DNA of 64,000 bases from Geomonas limicola (GCF_014193675.1 NZ_BLXZ01000004.1:310001-374000), one strand, 5' to 3'; positions 17,458-27,166 are shown, counted from the stretch's first letter. Numbers and translations are program-made. The notes: generated by a model from the letters alone, not told the origin.

Positions 17458-18623
17458 GGCTGGTCCACCTTCCCCTCGTAGGCTGGCAGCTCGATGGTGA
17501 AACAGGCCCCCGCCCCCTCCTGGCTGGTCACCGAGACCTCGCCGCCGTGAGCCTGCACGAACTCGCGGGTGATGGCGAGGCCCAGGCCGGTACTTTCCAG
17601 GTCCTTGGTGCGCTCCGAATCGATGCGGTAGAAGCGGTCGAAGATGAAGGGGAGCTTGTCCTGCGGGATCCCCGGGCCGTTGTCGGCGATGTCCAGCGCG
17701 ATCCGTTCGCCTACCCGGTAGAGGCGGAACGAGATGGCGAGCCGCTCGTTGTTGCCGTGCCCCTTGGCGTTGCAGACGATGTTGTTGATGGCCTGGTAGA
17801 ACCTCCTGCCGTCCAGGACGACCTGGGGATCGTCCGAGAGCTGGTCCAGGTAGGAAAAGCCGATTCCCGCCCCCTCGAGCTCCAGCTGGTACTCCTCCAG
17901 GAGGTCGCGCAGGTAGTGACGGATCGAGGTGCGCTCGAAGTGGAACTCGAGCTTCTGCATGTCCAGCTTGGAAAACAGGAACAGGTCGTCGATCAGGCGG
18001 TTCAGGTAGACCACGTTGTGGTGCACCACCTTCAAGTATTTATCCTGGGTCTCGGCGGGGAAGCTGCGTCCTTCCATGAGCGCCTCGATATGCCCGTGGA
18101 TGGCGGCGATGGGGGTCTTCAGGTCGTGGGAGATGTTGGCGATGAGCGCCTTGCGGTTCTCCTCGTACTCGGCCTGGAGCCGTTCGTTTTCTTTGAGCTG
18201 CAGCGCCATCTCGTTGAATGACGCGGTCAAGAGCCCCACGGCATTGGGGGAGGGGCTCTCCACCCAGACGTCGTAGTTCCCCTTGGCGATTTCGTCAACC
18301 CCCTCGCGCAGCCGCTCGATGGGGGTGACAATGTGGCGCTCCAGGCGCAAGAGGAAAAAGAGCAGGACGATCTCCTTCACCAGGATGAGGATGGCGAAGA
18401 AGAGGCCGACGGCCTTGAACCCGGACCAGGTGAAGAGCAGGTAGAGCAGCACCAGGTTGAAGATGAGGATCATCGGGCGGGCCCAGTGGAAGAACCGGTG
18501 GTACTGGTGGAACTCGTGCCGATGCTGGTGGAAGTGGTCGTGGACGTGGGCGAGCCGCTCCTGCAGCCCCTCGCAGCGCCCCCCGGGGGCACACCTGCCC
18601 AACCTGCGCTCATTACTGTGCAT
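17454..18623 (-). CDS. Sensor histidine kinase with His-rich N-terminus
   Basis: The ATG at 18623 has TAGGAG six bases upstream and gives 389 residues. Residues 26-46 contain nine histidines in 21 positions, just before two closely spaced membrane helices (about 50-67 and 70-93). HAMP (95-150), a dimerisation domain with H165 in NISHDLKTPIAAIHGH, and an ATPase domain with N, G1 and G2 boxes (NNIVCNAKG, DNGPGIP, STGLGLAI) follow. The loop between the helices is too short to be a sensor, so the His-rich tail may bind metal; that is inference. Coupled to the response regulator. Confidence 0.93.
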
Positions 18624-18655
18624 GGATACTCCTAAGCGTTGCTGTCGATCTGTCA

Positions 18656-18686
18656 GGGGGCCCGGCGCGGCTGCCACCGGGCCCCC
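18656..18686. other. GC-rich inverted repeat between the His/Cys-rich gene and the kinase gene
   Basis: A perfect 10-bp stem (GGGGGCCCGG / CCGGGCCCCC) without a U tract sits in the 70-base gap inside the operon. It could reduce read-through and so lower kinase expression relative to the first gene. Confidence 0.45.
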
Positions 18687-18693
18687 TTCGGTA

Positions 18694-19389
18694 CTACCAG
18701 GCGAACTGCACGTCGGCGGTCGCCGTCACAGCGTGCGACTCGTCCTTCTGGTCCAGCACCCTGCCGTCTAGATTCAGGGAGATCTTTTCGATCTCGCGCT
18801 TGCTGTTCAAAGTCACCAGCAAGAGGCCGTCCAGGGACTCGACGCTGTGCGGGCCGTCGGCGAAGACGTGGTGCCAGTGGTGGCCGTAATGGTGGCCGTG
18901 GGCGTGCGGATTGCCGTCTTCTTCACTGCGGCAGCAGCGCCCGTTCAGGCGCTCGCGCACCTCTGTCTTCAGCTCCTCGGGGAGGTCGGCGAGGTTCAGC
19001 GAGATGAGGACCGAGCCGCCGTCGCGCTCTTCGGCCTTCACCGCACCGAACAGGCCGAACATAAGGGAGAGCCGGGAGAAGAACCCCTTGACGCAGTTGC
19101 CCCCCGTGGTGCCGTGGCGGTGGTGGAAGAAACGGCGCATCTTGTCGCCGTGGCAGCACGGGCCGGAACCGGAGAATTCGGTGTGGCTCTCGCGCTTCAC
19201 TTTTTTGCCCTCGAGCTTCAGTTCGCAGGTCACGTCGGTGCTGGCCTGGTCACCGCTCTTGGCGAACTGATTGCGCAGCGAGAAGATCTCCTCCTGGTCT
19301 TTCTGGATGAAGGTGGTGAGTACCCCGTCGATCCTGTCCTTGTTCTTGAGAATCCTGGTTACGTCGTACAGCAGCTTTGCTTTATTCAT
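18694..19389 (-). CDS. His- and Cys-rich protein of unknown function
   Basis: In 231 residues without a signal peptide there are two Cys-Cys pairs (78-79 and 152-153), a His cluster at 89-92, and nine histidines between 162 and 181 (HAHGHHYGHHWHH). The flanks look like ordinary folded sequence (ISLNLADLPEELKTEVRERL). AAGGAGG lies seven bases before the ATG. It is the first gene of an operon with a kinase whose N-terminus is also His-rich. I infer metal binding (for example Ni, Cu or Zn) or storage; no family is recognised. Confidence 0.75.
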   Translation of the reverse strand: MNKAKLLYDVTRILKNKDRIDGVLTTFIQKDQEEIFSLRNQFAKSGDQASTDVTCELKLEGKKVKRESHTEFSGSGPCCHGDKMRRFFHHRHGTTGGNCVKGFFSRLSLMFGLFGAVKAEERDGGSVLISLNLADLPEELKTEVRERLNGRCCRSEEDGNPHAHGHHYGHHWHHVFADGPHSVESLDGLLLVTLNSKREIEKISLNLDGRVLDQKDESHAVTATADVQFAW

Positions 19390-19646
19390 GGTGTAGCCTC
19401 CTTGGTTGTTGATGAGGCTACAGTACGCACGAGATCTAAACTGCTCTTAAACAAACCATAAAATTTCCATAAAATCGCATTGTGCCCCGAGCCGCTGCGT
19501 GAGTAAAGGAAAAGGACGCCGTGCTGAGGGAACCGCGGTTCCGCTATTCACACTGCGCCGGGGAAGGTGTGCCACAGTCCGTGGCGACACAGAACGCATC
19601 GGAGCGCCGAAAAAATTATTGACAGAAACCAGCCGGAACTGTATTG

Positions 19647-19660
19647 GTTGCATATGCAAC
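19647..19660. promoter_or_regulatory. Probable MarR operator 1 (autoregulatory)
   Basis: The perfect palindrome GTTGCATATGCAAC lies 13 bases before the start codon of the MarR gene. The same core occurs again at 20138-20157, before the next gene. MarR proteins typically bind such 14-20-bp palindromes as dimers. Confidence 0.75.
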
Positions 19661-19672
19661 TTGAGGAGAGAC

Positions 19673-20107
19673 ATGAATCCGACCACTGACAATCTCGCCG
19701 TCACCATAGGGAACGAGTGCCTGGCAGGGAAGGCGCGGCGCCTGAGCCGGGTGATCACCGGCATCTACGATCGCGCGCTGATGCCGTTTGGGATCAAGAT
19801 CAACCAGGCGAGCATCCTGGTGTTCCTCTCCATCGCCGGCGAGGCGAGCCCCGGCGACATCGGCAAACGGCTGCAGATGGAAAAGTCGACCGTGAGCCGC
19901 AACGTGGATCGCATGAGAAAAAGCGGCTGGATCGAGATCGTGGAACGCGGTGGCCGGGCCGGCCAACTGCTGCGCATCACGCCGGCCGGACAGCAGTTGT
20001 TGGTCGACTCGCACCCCTACTGGCAACAGGCCCAGGAAAAGGCCCAGGCCCTGCTCGGCGCAGAGGGCGCCGATTCGCTGCGCCTGTTGGCGGAACGGAT
20101 CCGCTGA
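19673..20107 (+). CDS. MarR-family transcriptional regulator
   Basis: The ATG at 19673 follows GAGGAGAG and gives 144 residues, the usual MarR length. The winged helix is clear: SPGDIGKRLQMEKSTVSRNVD is the helix-turn-helix and IVERGGRAGQLLRITPAG the wing. The longer frame to 19499 would include the operator and is not translated. It probably represses itself and the iron-sulfur protein gene downstream, since both are preceded by the same palindrome. The ligand is unknown. Confidence 0.92.
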   Translation: MNPTTDNLAVTIGNECLAGKARRLSRVITGIYDRALMPFGIKINQASILVFLSIAGEASPGDIGKRLQMEKSTVSRNVDRMRKSGWIEIVERGGRAGQLLRITPAGQQLLVDSHPYWQQAQEKAQALLGAEGADSLRLLAERIR

Positions 20108-20137
20108 TTTATTGGTCGGCGGATTTTTTTTAGCGTG

Positions 20138-20157
20138 TTGGTTGCATATGCAACCAA
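20138..20157. promoter_or_regulatory. Probable MarR operator 2
   Basis: A perfect 20-bp palindrome, TTGGTTGCATATGCAACCAA, lies 174 bases before the iron-sulfur protein gene and about 30 bases after the MarR stop codon. Its 14-bp core is identical to operator 1. Confidence 0.75.
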
Positions 20158-20230
20158 GTGGGGCCGCGGTACCGCGATGAGCGGAGGTTCAGTGAAACGG
20201 GGCCTGCCATAGGGTGACGGTCCAACCAGG

Positions 20231-20260
20231 AATCCTCCCTCTCTCGCAAGGGGAGAGGGG
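20231..20260. repeat. Dispersed intergenic hairpin element, copy 2
   Basis: AATCCTCCCTCTCTCGC followed by AAGGGGAGAGGGG: a 7-bp stem related to copies at 16611 and 27051. It lies in the leader between the MarR operator and the iron-sulfur protein gene. Confidence 0.5.
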
Positions 20261-20330
20261 ACCCGACGCGGACCGGGCACCTTTGAAGCAGGATTGGCAG
20301 GCGTCAGGTGAAGAGACAGAGGAGGCATCG

Positions 20331-21200
20331 ATGAAAGAGCAGATACGCAACACCATCACCCGGCTGATCACCGAGAACGAGAAGAACTGGTCCCCCGCGT
20401 TGAACGCCCCGTACTTCCGGGCGCCGCTGGTCGGTTTCGCCTCGGCGGATGATCCGGTCTTCGATCATTTCAAGGAGGTGGTCGGCGAGTGGCACCTGAC
20501 GCCGCGCGAGGCGTTCGAGGCGGTGTACGGGAAGGGGAGCTGGCACGGCGGTACGGTGGTGAGCTGGGTGATGCCCTGGAGCCAGGAGCTGCGCGACTCC
20601 AATCGCCACCAGGTCGAGCGCCCCTCGCGCCAGGTGACCGAGGCCTACCATCTGAGCTACTTTACCTGGCAAAAAGAGCTGCGCGCGGCACTTCTGGGCT
20701 ACCTGGCCGACGACGGCTACCGCGGGGTGGCACCGGTCGACGGCCCCGATTTCCGGATGGTCGATACCCCGACCGGTAAGTCTTCCACCTGGTCGGAGCG
20801 CCACATCGGCTACGCGGCGCGGCTGGGGAGCTTCGGGCTCAGCAGGGGCTTCATCACCGAGCTGGGGAGTGCCGTGTATTTGAGCTCGGTGGTGATCGAT
20901 ATCGCCCTCGATCCGGACCCGCAGGAGTTGAGCGAGCCCAACGAGGGGTGCCTCTACTTTTACAACGGCTCCTGCGCGGCCTGCGTGCGGCGCTGCCCGG
21001 GGCAGGCGATTTCCAAGGAGGGGCAGGACAAGACCATCTGCGCAAGCTACGCCTACGGGCGGGACTCGATCGCCCTTTCGGCGAGCTACGGCCTCAGGGG
21101 CCCGGCGGGGTGCGCATTGTGCCAGGTTCAGGTCCCCTGCGAGTCCAAGAATCCCGTGGCCGAGCTCAAGGAAAAACGCAGGCTGTCGGCAATCTTCTAG
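20331..21200 (+). CDS. Epoxyqueuosine reductase-like iron-sulfur protein
   Basis: The ATG at 20331 follows GAGGAGG and gives 289 residues. The C-terminal part carries a ferredoxin-like motif C-x2-C-x3-CP (CAACVRRCPGQAI, about 231-243) and a second cysteine group (GCALCQVQVPC). The preceding region (HIGYAARLGSFGLSRGFIT) matches the QueG-type family. It is shorter than QueG, which has about 350-380 residues, and lacks part of its N-terminal cobalamin domain, so it is probably a related electron-transfer protein rather than the tRNA-modifying enzyme. A MarR operator lies upstream. Confidence 0.8.
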   Translation: MKEQIRNTITRLITENEKNWSPALNAPYFRAPLVGFASADDPVFDHFKEVVGEWHLTPREAFEAVYGKGSWHGGTVVSWVMPWSQELRDSNRHQVERPSRQVTEAYHLSYFTWQKELRAALLGYLADDGYRGVAPVDGPDFRMVDTPTGKSSTWSERHIGYAARLGSFGLSRGFITELGSAVYLSSVVIDIALDPDPQELSEPNEGCLYFYNGSCAACVRRCPGQAISKEGQDKTICASYAYGRDSIALSASYGLRGPAGCALCQVQVPCESKNPVAELKEKRRLSAIF

Positions 21201-21208
21201 CGGAGCGG

Positions 21209-21739
21209 CTATCTCAACCGCTCCAGGTAGCGGCGCATCCGTGCGGCGAGTTGGGGGGAGTCGACCAGCAGCGAGAGCTCGTTGTTGCGGGTGAGGGCGG
21301 ACTGGGTGAGGTTGTGGCTGCCGATGATGACGTAGCGGTCGTCGATGGCGACGGCCTTGGCGTGGGTGGTGGTTCCGGCGGGCGCGAAGACGACGCGCAC
21401 CCCGCCCTGGGCCAGGATGCGTGTGGCGTTGCGGTTGTCCTGCTGGGTCTGCCGGGTGGCGTCGAGCACCACGGTCACCTCGACGCCGCGGCGCTGGGCT
21501 GCGATCAGCTCGCTGGCCACGGCCCGCGGCAGGCTGCGGGGAGAGTCGGTGATCTTGAAAAGGAAAAAGACGCAGAGTATGCGTCTTTTTGCCTGCTGGA
21601 TCTTCTGGATGAGCACCGGACCGTAGCTGCCGTTTTCCAGCAGCTGCGGCTCGGTGACCGGGTTGTGGGCATGGGCGGGGAGGGCGGTCAGGCAAAGCGC
21701 CAGGAGAAGCCCCACGCTGCCCCGCACCCAGGTTCGCAC
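21209..21739 (-). CDS. Exported phospholipase D-like protein
   Basis: A GTG start overlaps the dnaJ stop (TAGTG), giving 176 residues: a signal peptide (LLALCLTALPAHA-HNP) and a single phospholipase D domain. The HKD motif is complete: H-x-K-x4-D within THAKAVAIDDRYVI, then IGSHNLTQSAL. Single-HKD exported proteins of this size act as dimeric nucleases or phosphodiesterases (Nuc type). The overlap means it is translated with dnaJ and probably induced by heat shock, which is unusual for a periplasmic enzyme. Confidence 0.85.
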   Translation of the reverse strand: MRTWVRGSVGLLLALCLTALPAHAHNPVTEPQLLENGSYGPVLIQKIQQAKRRILCVFFLFKITDSPRSLPRAVASELIAAQRRGVEVTVVLDATRQTQQDNRNATRILAQGGVRVVFAPAGTTTHAKAVAIDDRYVIIGSHNLTQSALTRNNELSLLVDSPQLAARMRRYLERLR

Positions 21740-22857
21740 TAGCTGAAGATGTCCATGACCTTGGAGAAGAAGTTTTTGCGCATCGGGTTCGCGTCCTCGC
21801 CGCTGATCCGTGCCAACTCCTCCAGAAGCTCGCGCTGCTGCTTGTTCAGGTTGGTCGGGGTCTCCACCTTGGCAACCACCAGGTGATCGCCGCGGCCATA
21901 CCCCTGCAGGGCCGGAACACCCTTGCCGCGCATGCGGAACATGGCGCCGGACTGGGTCCCTTCCGGGATCTTCATGTTGACCCTGCCGTCCAGGGTCGGG
22001 ACCTCGATCTCGCACCCCAGTGCCGCCTGGGTAAAGCTGATCGGGATTTCGCAGATGACGTCGTTGTCCTCGCGGCGGAAGATCGGGTGCTCGCGTACGC
22101 TCAAGGCGACGTAGAGGTCGCCGTTGCCCCCTCCCTTGGCCCCCTGGCCACCTTCACCGGAGAGCTTCAGGCGGATGCCGGTCTCGACGCCGGCCGGAAC
22201 CTTGACCGAGATGGTTTTCTTGTCGCGGACGGTGCCGTTGCCGCGACAGCTCGGGCAGGGGTGCTCGACCACGCGCCCCTCGCCGTTGCAGTGCGAGCAG
22301 GTTTTGGAGACGCTGAAGAAGCCCTGCTGGAAGCGCATCTGCCCGGCACCCTGGCAGGTGGGGCAGGTTTTTGGCTGGGTGCCGGCCTTGGCGCCGGAAC
22401 CGCCGCAGGCTTCGCAGCGCTTGTTGTAGGGGATGTCGATCTTCTTCTCGACGCCGAAGGCGGCCTCTTCGAAGCTGATGTCCAGGTTGTACTGCAGGTC
22501 GTCGCCGCGGCGTCCGCGACCGGCGCGGCTGCGCCCGCCGCCACCAAACACCTCGCCGAAGATGTCCCCGAAGATGTCGCCGAAGGGGGTGCCGGCGCCG
22601 AAGCCGCCGGAAGAGAAGCCGCCGCCCATGCCGGCATGGCCGAACTGGTCGTAGCGGGCCCGCTTCTCGGCGTCGGAGAGCACCTCGTAGGCCTCGGTGA
22701 TCTCCTTGAACTTCTCCTCGCTTTCGCGGTCGCCCTGGTTCTTGTCCGGATGGAACTTGACCGCAAGGCGGCGATACGCCTTCTTGATCTCGGTCTCCGA
22801 GGCGTTCTTGTTGACTTCCAGTGTCTCGTAGTAATCCTGCTTTTCGCCGTTTGCCAA
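21739..22857 (-). CDS. dnaJ: Chaperone DnaJ
   Basis: The 372-residue protein has every DnaJ part in order: J domain with HPD at residues 36-38, Gly/Phe-rich linker ([19 protein letters not shown]), four CxxCxGxG zinc repeats ([32 protein letters not shown]) and the C-terminal substrate-binding domains. It stimulates the ATPase of DnaK, which is encoded 124 bases upstream in the same operon. Confidence 0.97.
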   Translation of the reverse strand: MANGEKQDYYETLEVNKNASETEIKKAYRRLAVKFHPDKNQGDRESEEKFKEITEAYEVLSDAEKRARYDQFGHAGMGGGFSSGGFGAGTPFGDIFGDIFGEVFGGGGRSRAGRGRRGDDLQYNLDISFEEAAFGVEKKIDIPYNKRCEACGGSGAKAGTQPKTCPTCQGAGQMRFQQGFFSVSKTCSHCNGEGRVVEHPCPSCRGNGTVRDKKTISVKVPAGVETGIRLKLSGEGGQGAKGGGNGDLYVALSVREHPIFRREDNDVICEIPISFTQAALGCEIEVPTLDGRVNMKIPEGTQSGAMFRMRGKGVPALQGYGRGDHLVVAKVETPTNLNKQQRELLEELARISGEDANPMRKNFFSKVMDIFS

Positions 22858-22981
22858 GATAGATCCCTTGCTAACGCAAAGAGCAGCGTCTCGATTTTTT
22901 GAGACGCTGCCCGCGTTTTTGTTGATGATTCAGACAGGCCAGTTGGGGATTATACCCGCGAACCGGTCCGGGAAGCCAGCA

Positions 22982-24913
22982 TTACTTCTTGTCGTCCTTG
23001 ACCTCTTCGAAGTCGGCGTCGACGACCTTCTCGCCCTTGGCAGCGCCGCCGTTTTCGGCGCCCTGGGCCTGCTGCTCGGCGCCTGCTTCGGCGCCGGCAC
23101 CGGCTGCCTGTGCCTTGGCGTACACCGCCTCGGCCAGCTTGTGCGAGGCCTGCAGGAGCGCTTCGCTCGCCTTCTTGATCTCTTCTGCATCGGTCCCTTC
23201 GAGGGTTTTCTTGAGGGCCGCGATCCCTTCTTCGATTTTCTGCTTCTCGGAGGCGTCGATCTTGTCACCGAATTCGCCCAGGGACTTCTCGGTCGAGTAC
23301 ACCAGGTTGTCGCCCTGATTCTTGGCTTCGATCAGCTCGCGCTTCTTCTTGTCGTCCGCGGCGTGCGCCTCGGCCTCGCGCACCATCTTCTCGACCTCTT
23401 CCTTGGAGAGACCCGAGGAAGCGGTGATGCGGATGGACTGCTCCTTGCCGGTACCCAGGTCCTTCGCCGAGACGTGCACGATGCCGTTGGCGTCGATGTC
23501 GAAGGTCACCTCGATCTGGGGCACGCCGCGCGGTGCGGCCGGGATGCCGGAGAGTTCGAAGTTGCCGAGGGTCTTGTTGTCGGCTGCCATCTCGCGCTCG
23601 CCCTGCAGCACGTGGATGGAGACGGCCGGCTGGTTGTCGGCTGCGGTCGAGAACACCTGCGATTTCCTGCAGGGGATGGTGGAGTTCTTGTCGATCAGCT
23701 TGGTCATCACGCCGCCCAGGGTCTCGATGCCCAGGGAGAGCGGGGTGACGTCGAGGAGCAGCACGTCCTTCACGTCGCCCTTCAGAACGCCGCCCTGGAT
23801 CGCTGCGCCGATGGCCACTACCTCGTCCGGGTTCACACCGCGGTTCGGGGTCTTGCCGAAAATTTCCTGCACCTTCTTCTGCACGATCGGCATGCGGGTC
23901 ATGCCGCCCACCAGGATCACCTCGTCGATGTCATTGGGGGAGAGGCCGGCGTCGCGCAGTGCGGTACGGCAGGGGCCTTCCAGTTTCGCGATCAGCTCGG
24001 CGCAGATCGCCTCCAGCTTGGCGCGGGTCAGCTTCATGGTCAGGTGCTTGGGACCCGAGGCGTCGGCGGTGATGAACGGCAGGTTGATGTCGGTCTCGAG
24101 CGAGGTGGAGAGCTCGCACTTGGCCTTCTCGCCGGCTTCTTTCAGACGCTGCAGCGCCATCTTGTCGCCCCTGAGGTCGATCCCCTGGTCCTTTTTGAAC
24201 TCGTCGGCGATGTGGTCGATGATCTTCTGGTCGAAGTCCTCGCCGCCCAGGAAGGTGTCGCCGTTGGTGGATTTCACCTCGAAGACCCCTTCGCCGAGTT
24301 CCAGGATGGAGATATCGAAGGTGCCGCCGCCCAGGTCGAACACGGCGATTTTCTCGTCCTTCTTTTTGTCGAGGCCGTAGGCGAGAGCTGCCGCGGTCGG
24401 CTCGTTGATGATGCGCAGTACGTTAAGGCCCGCGATCTTGCCGGCGTCCTTGGTTGCCTGGCGCTGGGAGTCGTCGAAGTAGGCCGGCACGGTGATGACC
24501 GCGTCGGTGACGGTCTCGCCCAGGTAGTCCTCGGCGGTCTTCTTCATCTTCATGAGGACCATGGCCGAGATTTCCGGCGGCGAGTATTTCTGGCCGCGCA
24601 CTTCGACCCAGGCGTCGGAGTTGTCAGCCTTGACGATCTTGAACGGCGAGATGGCGATATCCTTCTTCACCGCCTCGGTGTCGTACTTGCGCCCGATGAG
24701 ACGCTTGATGGCGTACAGCGTGTTCTCGGGGTTGGTGACCGCCTGGCGTTTGGCCTGCTGTCCCACCAGACGCTCACCGCTTTCTGCGAAGGCCACCATG
24801 GACGGGGTGGTGCGGCTACCTTCTGCGTTAGCTATGACAACCGGCTCCCCACCTTCCATCACTGCAACGCAGGAGTTGGTGGTTCCGAGGTCGATCCCTA
24901 TCACTTTGCTCAT
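22982..24913 (-). CDS. dnaK: Chaperone DnaK (Hsp70)
   Basis: The ATG at 24913, preceded by GGAGG, gives 643 residues, normal for DnaK. The ATPase domain opens with [19 protein letters not shown] and includes the phosphate loop [15 protein letters not shown]. The substrate domain and a helical lid follow, ending in the typical EEVKDDKK tail. It works with GrpE and DnaJ from the same operon. A 240-base spacer with an inverted-repeat element separates it from grpE. Confidence 0.98.
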   Translation of the reverse strand: MSKVIGIDLGTTNSCVAVMEGGEPVVIANAEGSRTTPSMVAFAESGERLVGQQAKRQAVTNPENTLYAIKRLIGRKYDTEAVKKDIAISPFKIVKADNSDAWVEVRGQKYSPPEISAMVLMKMKKTAEDYLGETVTDAVITVPAYFDDSQRQATKDAGKIAGLNVLRIINEPTAAALAYGLDKKKDEKIAVFDLGGGTFDISILELGEGVFEVKSTNGDTFLGGEDFDQKIIDHIADEFKKDQGIDLRGDKMALQRLKEAGEKAKCELSTSLETDINLPFITADASGPKHLTMKLTRAKLEAICAELIAKLEGPCRTALRDAGLSPNDIDEVILVGGMTRMPIVQKKVQEIFGKTPNRGVNPDEVVAIGAAIQGGVLKGDVKDVLLLDVTPLSLGIETLGGVMTKLIDKNSTIPCRKSQVFSTAADNQPAVSIHVLQGEREMAADNKTLGNFELSGIPAAPRGVPQIEVTFDIDANGIVHVSAKDLGTGKEQSIRITASSGLSKEEVEKMVREAEAHAADDKKKRELIEAKNQGDNLVYSTEKSLGEFGDKIDASEKQKIEEGIAALKKTLEGTDAEEIKKASEALLQASHKLAEAVYAKAQAAGAGAEAGAEQQAQGAENGGAAKGEKVVDADFEEVKDDKK

Positions 24914-24995
24914 GTCTGTTGATCCTCCGTGTTTGGTAACTGTCGTCCAAAACCTAGTCATCCCCCCGCAAAAAAACAAGGGCACGACTAAAAAA

Positions 24996-25135
24996 AGTTC
25001 TACGTTCTATGTGCTACGTTCCACGTTGACGGCTGAATACCGCTTTCCAATGCTTGAGCTGGCTGTGACGCAGTTCCCTGCCGGGCCGAACGGGACTCCG
25101 AGGAGCATTTAACGTAGCACCTGGAACGCAGAACT
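24996..25135. repeat. Inverted-repeat element in the grpE-dnaK spacer
   Basis: Arms at 24996-25020 and 25111-25135 are inverted copies (22 of 25 positions match; core GTGCTACGTT) around a 90-base centre without a gene. A single related arm (GTTCTACGTTCTACGTTG) lies at 53095-53112 between two oxidase genes. The size and layout are like a small non-coding mobile element (MITE) or a large RNA hairpin. Confidence 0.55.
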
Positions 25136-25155
25136 TAGCACGGCCGTTACGGCCG

Positions 25156-25743
25156 TTATTGTTTCGGCGCGATGGCCACGGTGACCATGGCCGGGCGCAG
25201 CAGGCGCTCGTTCAGGAGGTAGCCTTTCTGGAACTCGGCGACCACGGTGTTGGGCTGCTGATCGGCGGTCTCCACCTGGGCCATGGCCTGGTGGAAGGAC
25301 GGGTCGAAGACGGTGCCCGGGGCGCTTTCCACCGCGGTCACGCCGAACTTCTTCAAAGCACCCTGCAGCATGGACAGGGTAAGCTTCACCCCTTCGATGA
25401 TCGCGGTGAGCCCCTCCTCGGAGGCGTGGGCGATGGCCCGCTCCATGTTGTCGACGGCCGGGAGTACCTCGAGGATCAGCTGCTCGTTGCCGTACTTGAG
25501 GATCTCTTCCTTCTCCCGCTGGGTCCTTTTACGGAAGTTCTCCAGGTCGGCCCGCTCGCGCAGGAACTTGTCCCAGTTGGTCGCCGACTCGAGCCCCTTG
25601 GCGGCGAGTGCCTCTTCCAACTCCTTGATGCGATCCGCGTCGCTGGCCGGAGTCGAAAGCTCTACGTGGTCCTGGGAAGCTGCCTGGGCTGCCTCCTCTT
25701 TCTTGGGCTCCTGCTGATTACCGTGTTTTTTCTTGAGATCCAT
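25156..25743 (-). CDS. grpE: Nucleotide exchange factor GrpE
   Basis: This 195-residue protein has the long N-terminal coiled coil ([18 protein letters not shown] ... [20 protein letters not shown]) and the C-terminal beta domain ending VAIAPKQ, with the signature [13 protein letters not shown]. It releases ADP from DnaK. It sits between hrcA and dnaK, as in many bacteria. Confidence 0.96.
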   Translation of the reverse strand: MDLKKKHGNQQEPKKEEAAQAASQDHVELSTPASDADRIKELEEALAAKGLESATNWDKFLRERADLENFRKRTQREKEEILKYGNEQLILEVLPAVDNMERAIAHASEEGLTAIIEGVKLTLSMLQGALKKFGVTAVESAPGTVFDPSFHQAMAQVETADQQPNTVVAEFQKGYLLNERLLRPAMVTVAIAPKQ

Positions 25744-25767
25744 CCGGTTCCACTCTCCTTTGTCCTC

Positions 25768-26799
25768 CTACTCGGTTTCGAGCAGGCGGCTGATCAATTT
25801 CGCGGTGTAGTCGACGATCGGTATCACCCGGCCGTAGCCCATGCGGGTCGGCCCGATGACGCCGAGTACGCCGACGGTATCTTTTCCGGTCATGTAGGTC
25901 GAGGTTATGAGGCTCATCCCCTCCATCTTCACCAGGTGCGATTCGGCCCCGATGAAGATCTGCACCCCTTCGGCCTGCATGGCGCGGTCCAAAAGGTCGA
26001 GGATCAGCCCCTTGCTCTCGAAGGCGCGGAAGATCTCGCGCATCTTGGCCGCGTCATGAAATTCGGGCTGATCGAGGATGTTCGCCTGCCCCTCGACGAA
26101 GATCTGCGCATCGTCGCTTTTGAGGGTCGCCTCGGAAAGCACGATGGCCTGGGACAGCATGGCGTCGTAGCGCACCTTCTCGCTCTTCATCTCGGAGAGC
26201 AGCCGTTCGCGCACCTGGGCGATGGTGAGTCCCTTGAGCTGCTCGTTCAGGTAGTTCCCCATCCGGACCAGGTCGTCCTGGCTGATCTCGACCTCGGTCT
26301 CGATGAGCCGGTTCTGCACGGCGCCGTTTTGCGAGATGAGGATCGCCAGCACCCGGTGGCTGGAGAGTTTCACGAACTCCAGCTGGCGAAAAACGTTGGC
26401 AGCGAAACGCGGCGCCATCACGACGCCCATGTAGCTCGAGGTGGAGGAGAGCAGGCGGCTGGTCTCTTTGAGTACCTCGGATATGTCTCTGCCGGCCAGC
26501 TGGCAGCGCCGTTTGATCTCCTCGCGGTTGTCCCGGGTGAGATTCCTCACTTCGAGGATCGAGTTGACGTAGAGGCGGTAGGCCTTGTCGGTCGGGATCC
26601 TGCCGGCGGAAGTATGGGGGGAGGTGAGAAAACCCATCTCCTCCAGGTCGGACATCACGTTGCGCACCGTCGCGGGCGAAAGCGCCAGCGCGTGGCTCTT
26701 GGTGAGGGTCCGGCTTCCGACCGGTTCGGCAGTGGCGATGTAGTCCTCGATGACTGCCTCGAGGATCCGCTTGCCCCGTTCTGAAAGCTGCTCTTCCAT
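25768..26799 (-). CDS. hrcA: Heat-inducible repressor HrcA
   Basis: The ATG at 26799 has AAGGAGAG upstream and gives 343 residues. The N-terminal winged helix (RILEAVIEDYIATAEPVGSRTL ... SPATVRNVMSDLEEMGFL) and the HrcA core are complete. HrcA binds the CIRCE element at 26823-26849, 24 bases before its own start, and so controls the whole hrcA-grpE-dnaK-dnaJ operon. Confidence 0.97.
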   Translation of the reverse strand: MEEQLSERGKRILEAVIEDYIATAEPVGSRTLTKSHALALSPATVRNVMSDLEEMGFLTSPHTSAGRIPTDKAYRLYVNSILEVRNLTRDNREEIKRRCQLAGRDISEVLKETSRLLSSTSSYMGVVMAPRFAANVFRQLEFVKLSSHRVLAILISQNGAVQNRLIETEVEISQDDLVRMGNYLNEQLKGLTIAQVRERLLSEMKSEKVRYDAMLSQAIVLSEATLKSDDAQIFVEGQANILDQPEFHDAAKMREIFRAFESKGLILDLLDRAMQAEGVQIFIGAESHLVKMEGMSLITSTYMTGKDTVGVLGVIGPTRMGYGRVIPIVDYTAKLISRLLETE

Positions 26800-26822
26800 A
26801 CCTCTCTCCTTCAAAAAACAGA

Positions 26823-26849
26823 TTAGCACTCAAAAACCCAGAGTGCTAA
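26823..26849. promoter_or_regulatory. CIRCE operator
   Basis: The element is a perfect inverted repeat, TTAGCACTC-N9-GAGTGCTAA, exactly the consensus. It overlaps the expected transcription start of the hrcA operon, so HrcA bound here would block initiation. Confidence 0.98.
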
Positions 26850-26856
26850 CCAGCCT

Positions 26857-26885
26857 AAGTTAGCAATGGACCTATGCTTTGTCAA
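26857..26885 (-). promoter_or_regulatory. Housekeeping promoter of the hrcA operon
   Basis: On the minus strand TTGACA (26885-26880), a 17-base spacer and TAACTT (26862-26857) form a near-consensus sigma-70 promoter, with CIRCE immediately downstream. No sigma-32-type promoter was recognised. Confidence 0.85.
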
Positions 26886-27050
26886 GGGGACTCTCCGCGG
26901 GAGATTTTACCGGGGGCGGAGGGAGGAAAACAGGGGAGTTTCGGTGGATTATTTGCGGGCGGCGCGGCTGCGGGGGGATGGGGAGGGGAGGGATTCCCCT
27001 GGCTACCATGAGGAACTGGTCAAGCGTAGCGTCTGTGGCGAAGTTGATCA

Positions 27051-27091
27051 AATCCCCTCTGTCTCCCCTTCGCAAAGGGGAGACAGAGGGG
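27051..27091. repeat. Dispersed intergenic hairpin element, copy 3
   Basis: A perfect 17-bp stem at 27054-27070 and 27075-27091 (CCCCTCTGTCTCCCCTT and its complement) with loop CGCA. It lies 75 bases past the hemW stop and might terminate that transcript. Related to copies at 16611 and 20231. The rest of 26886-27166 shows no gene. Confidence 0.7.
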
Positions 27092-27166
27092 CTGCAACCG
27101 GGCTCGCGTGGCTACCGCGTAGCAATTCCTTCTGTCGCGGGACGTTTTGATTCGGACTCGTGGGGA

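Noticed and set aside
20331..21200. Assignment as true epoxyqueuosine reductase (queG).
   Set aside because: The protein is about 70 residues shorter and lacks part of the cobalamin-binding region, so only a family-level name is justified.
22868..24922. A 684-codon plus-strand open frame opposite dnaK.
   Set aside because: It is the mirror of a strongly biased GC-rich coding sequence; dnaK on the minus strand is certain and the mirror has no recognisable domain.
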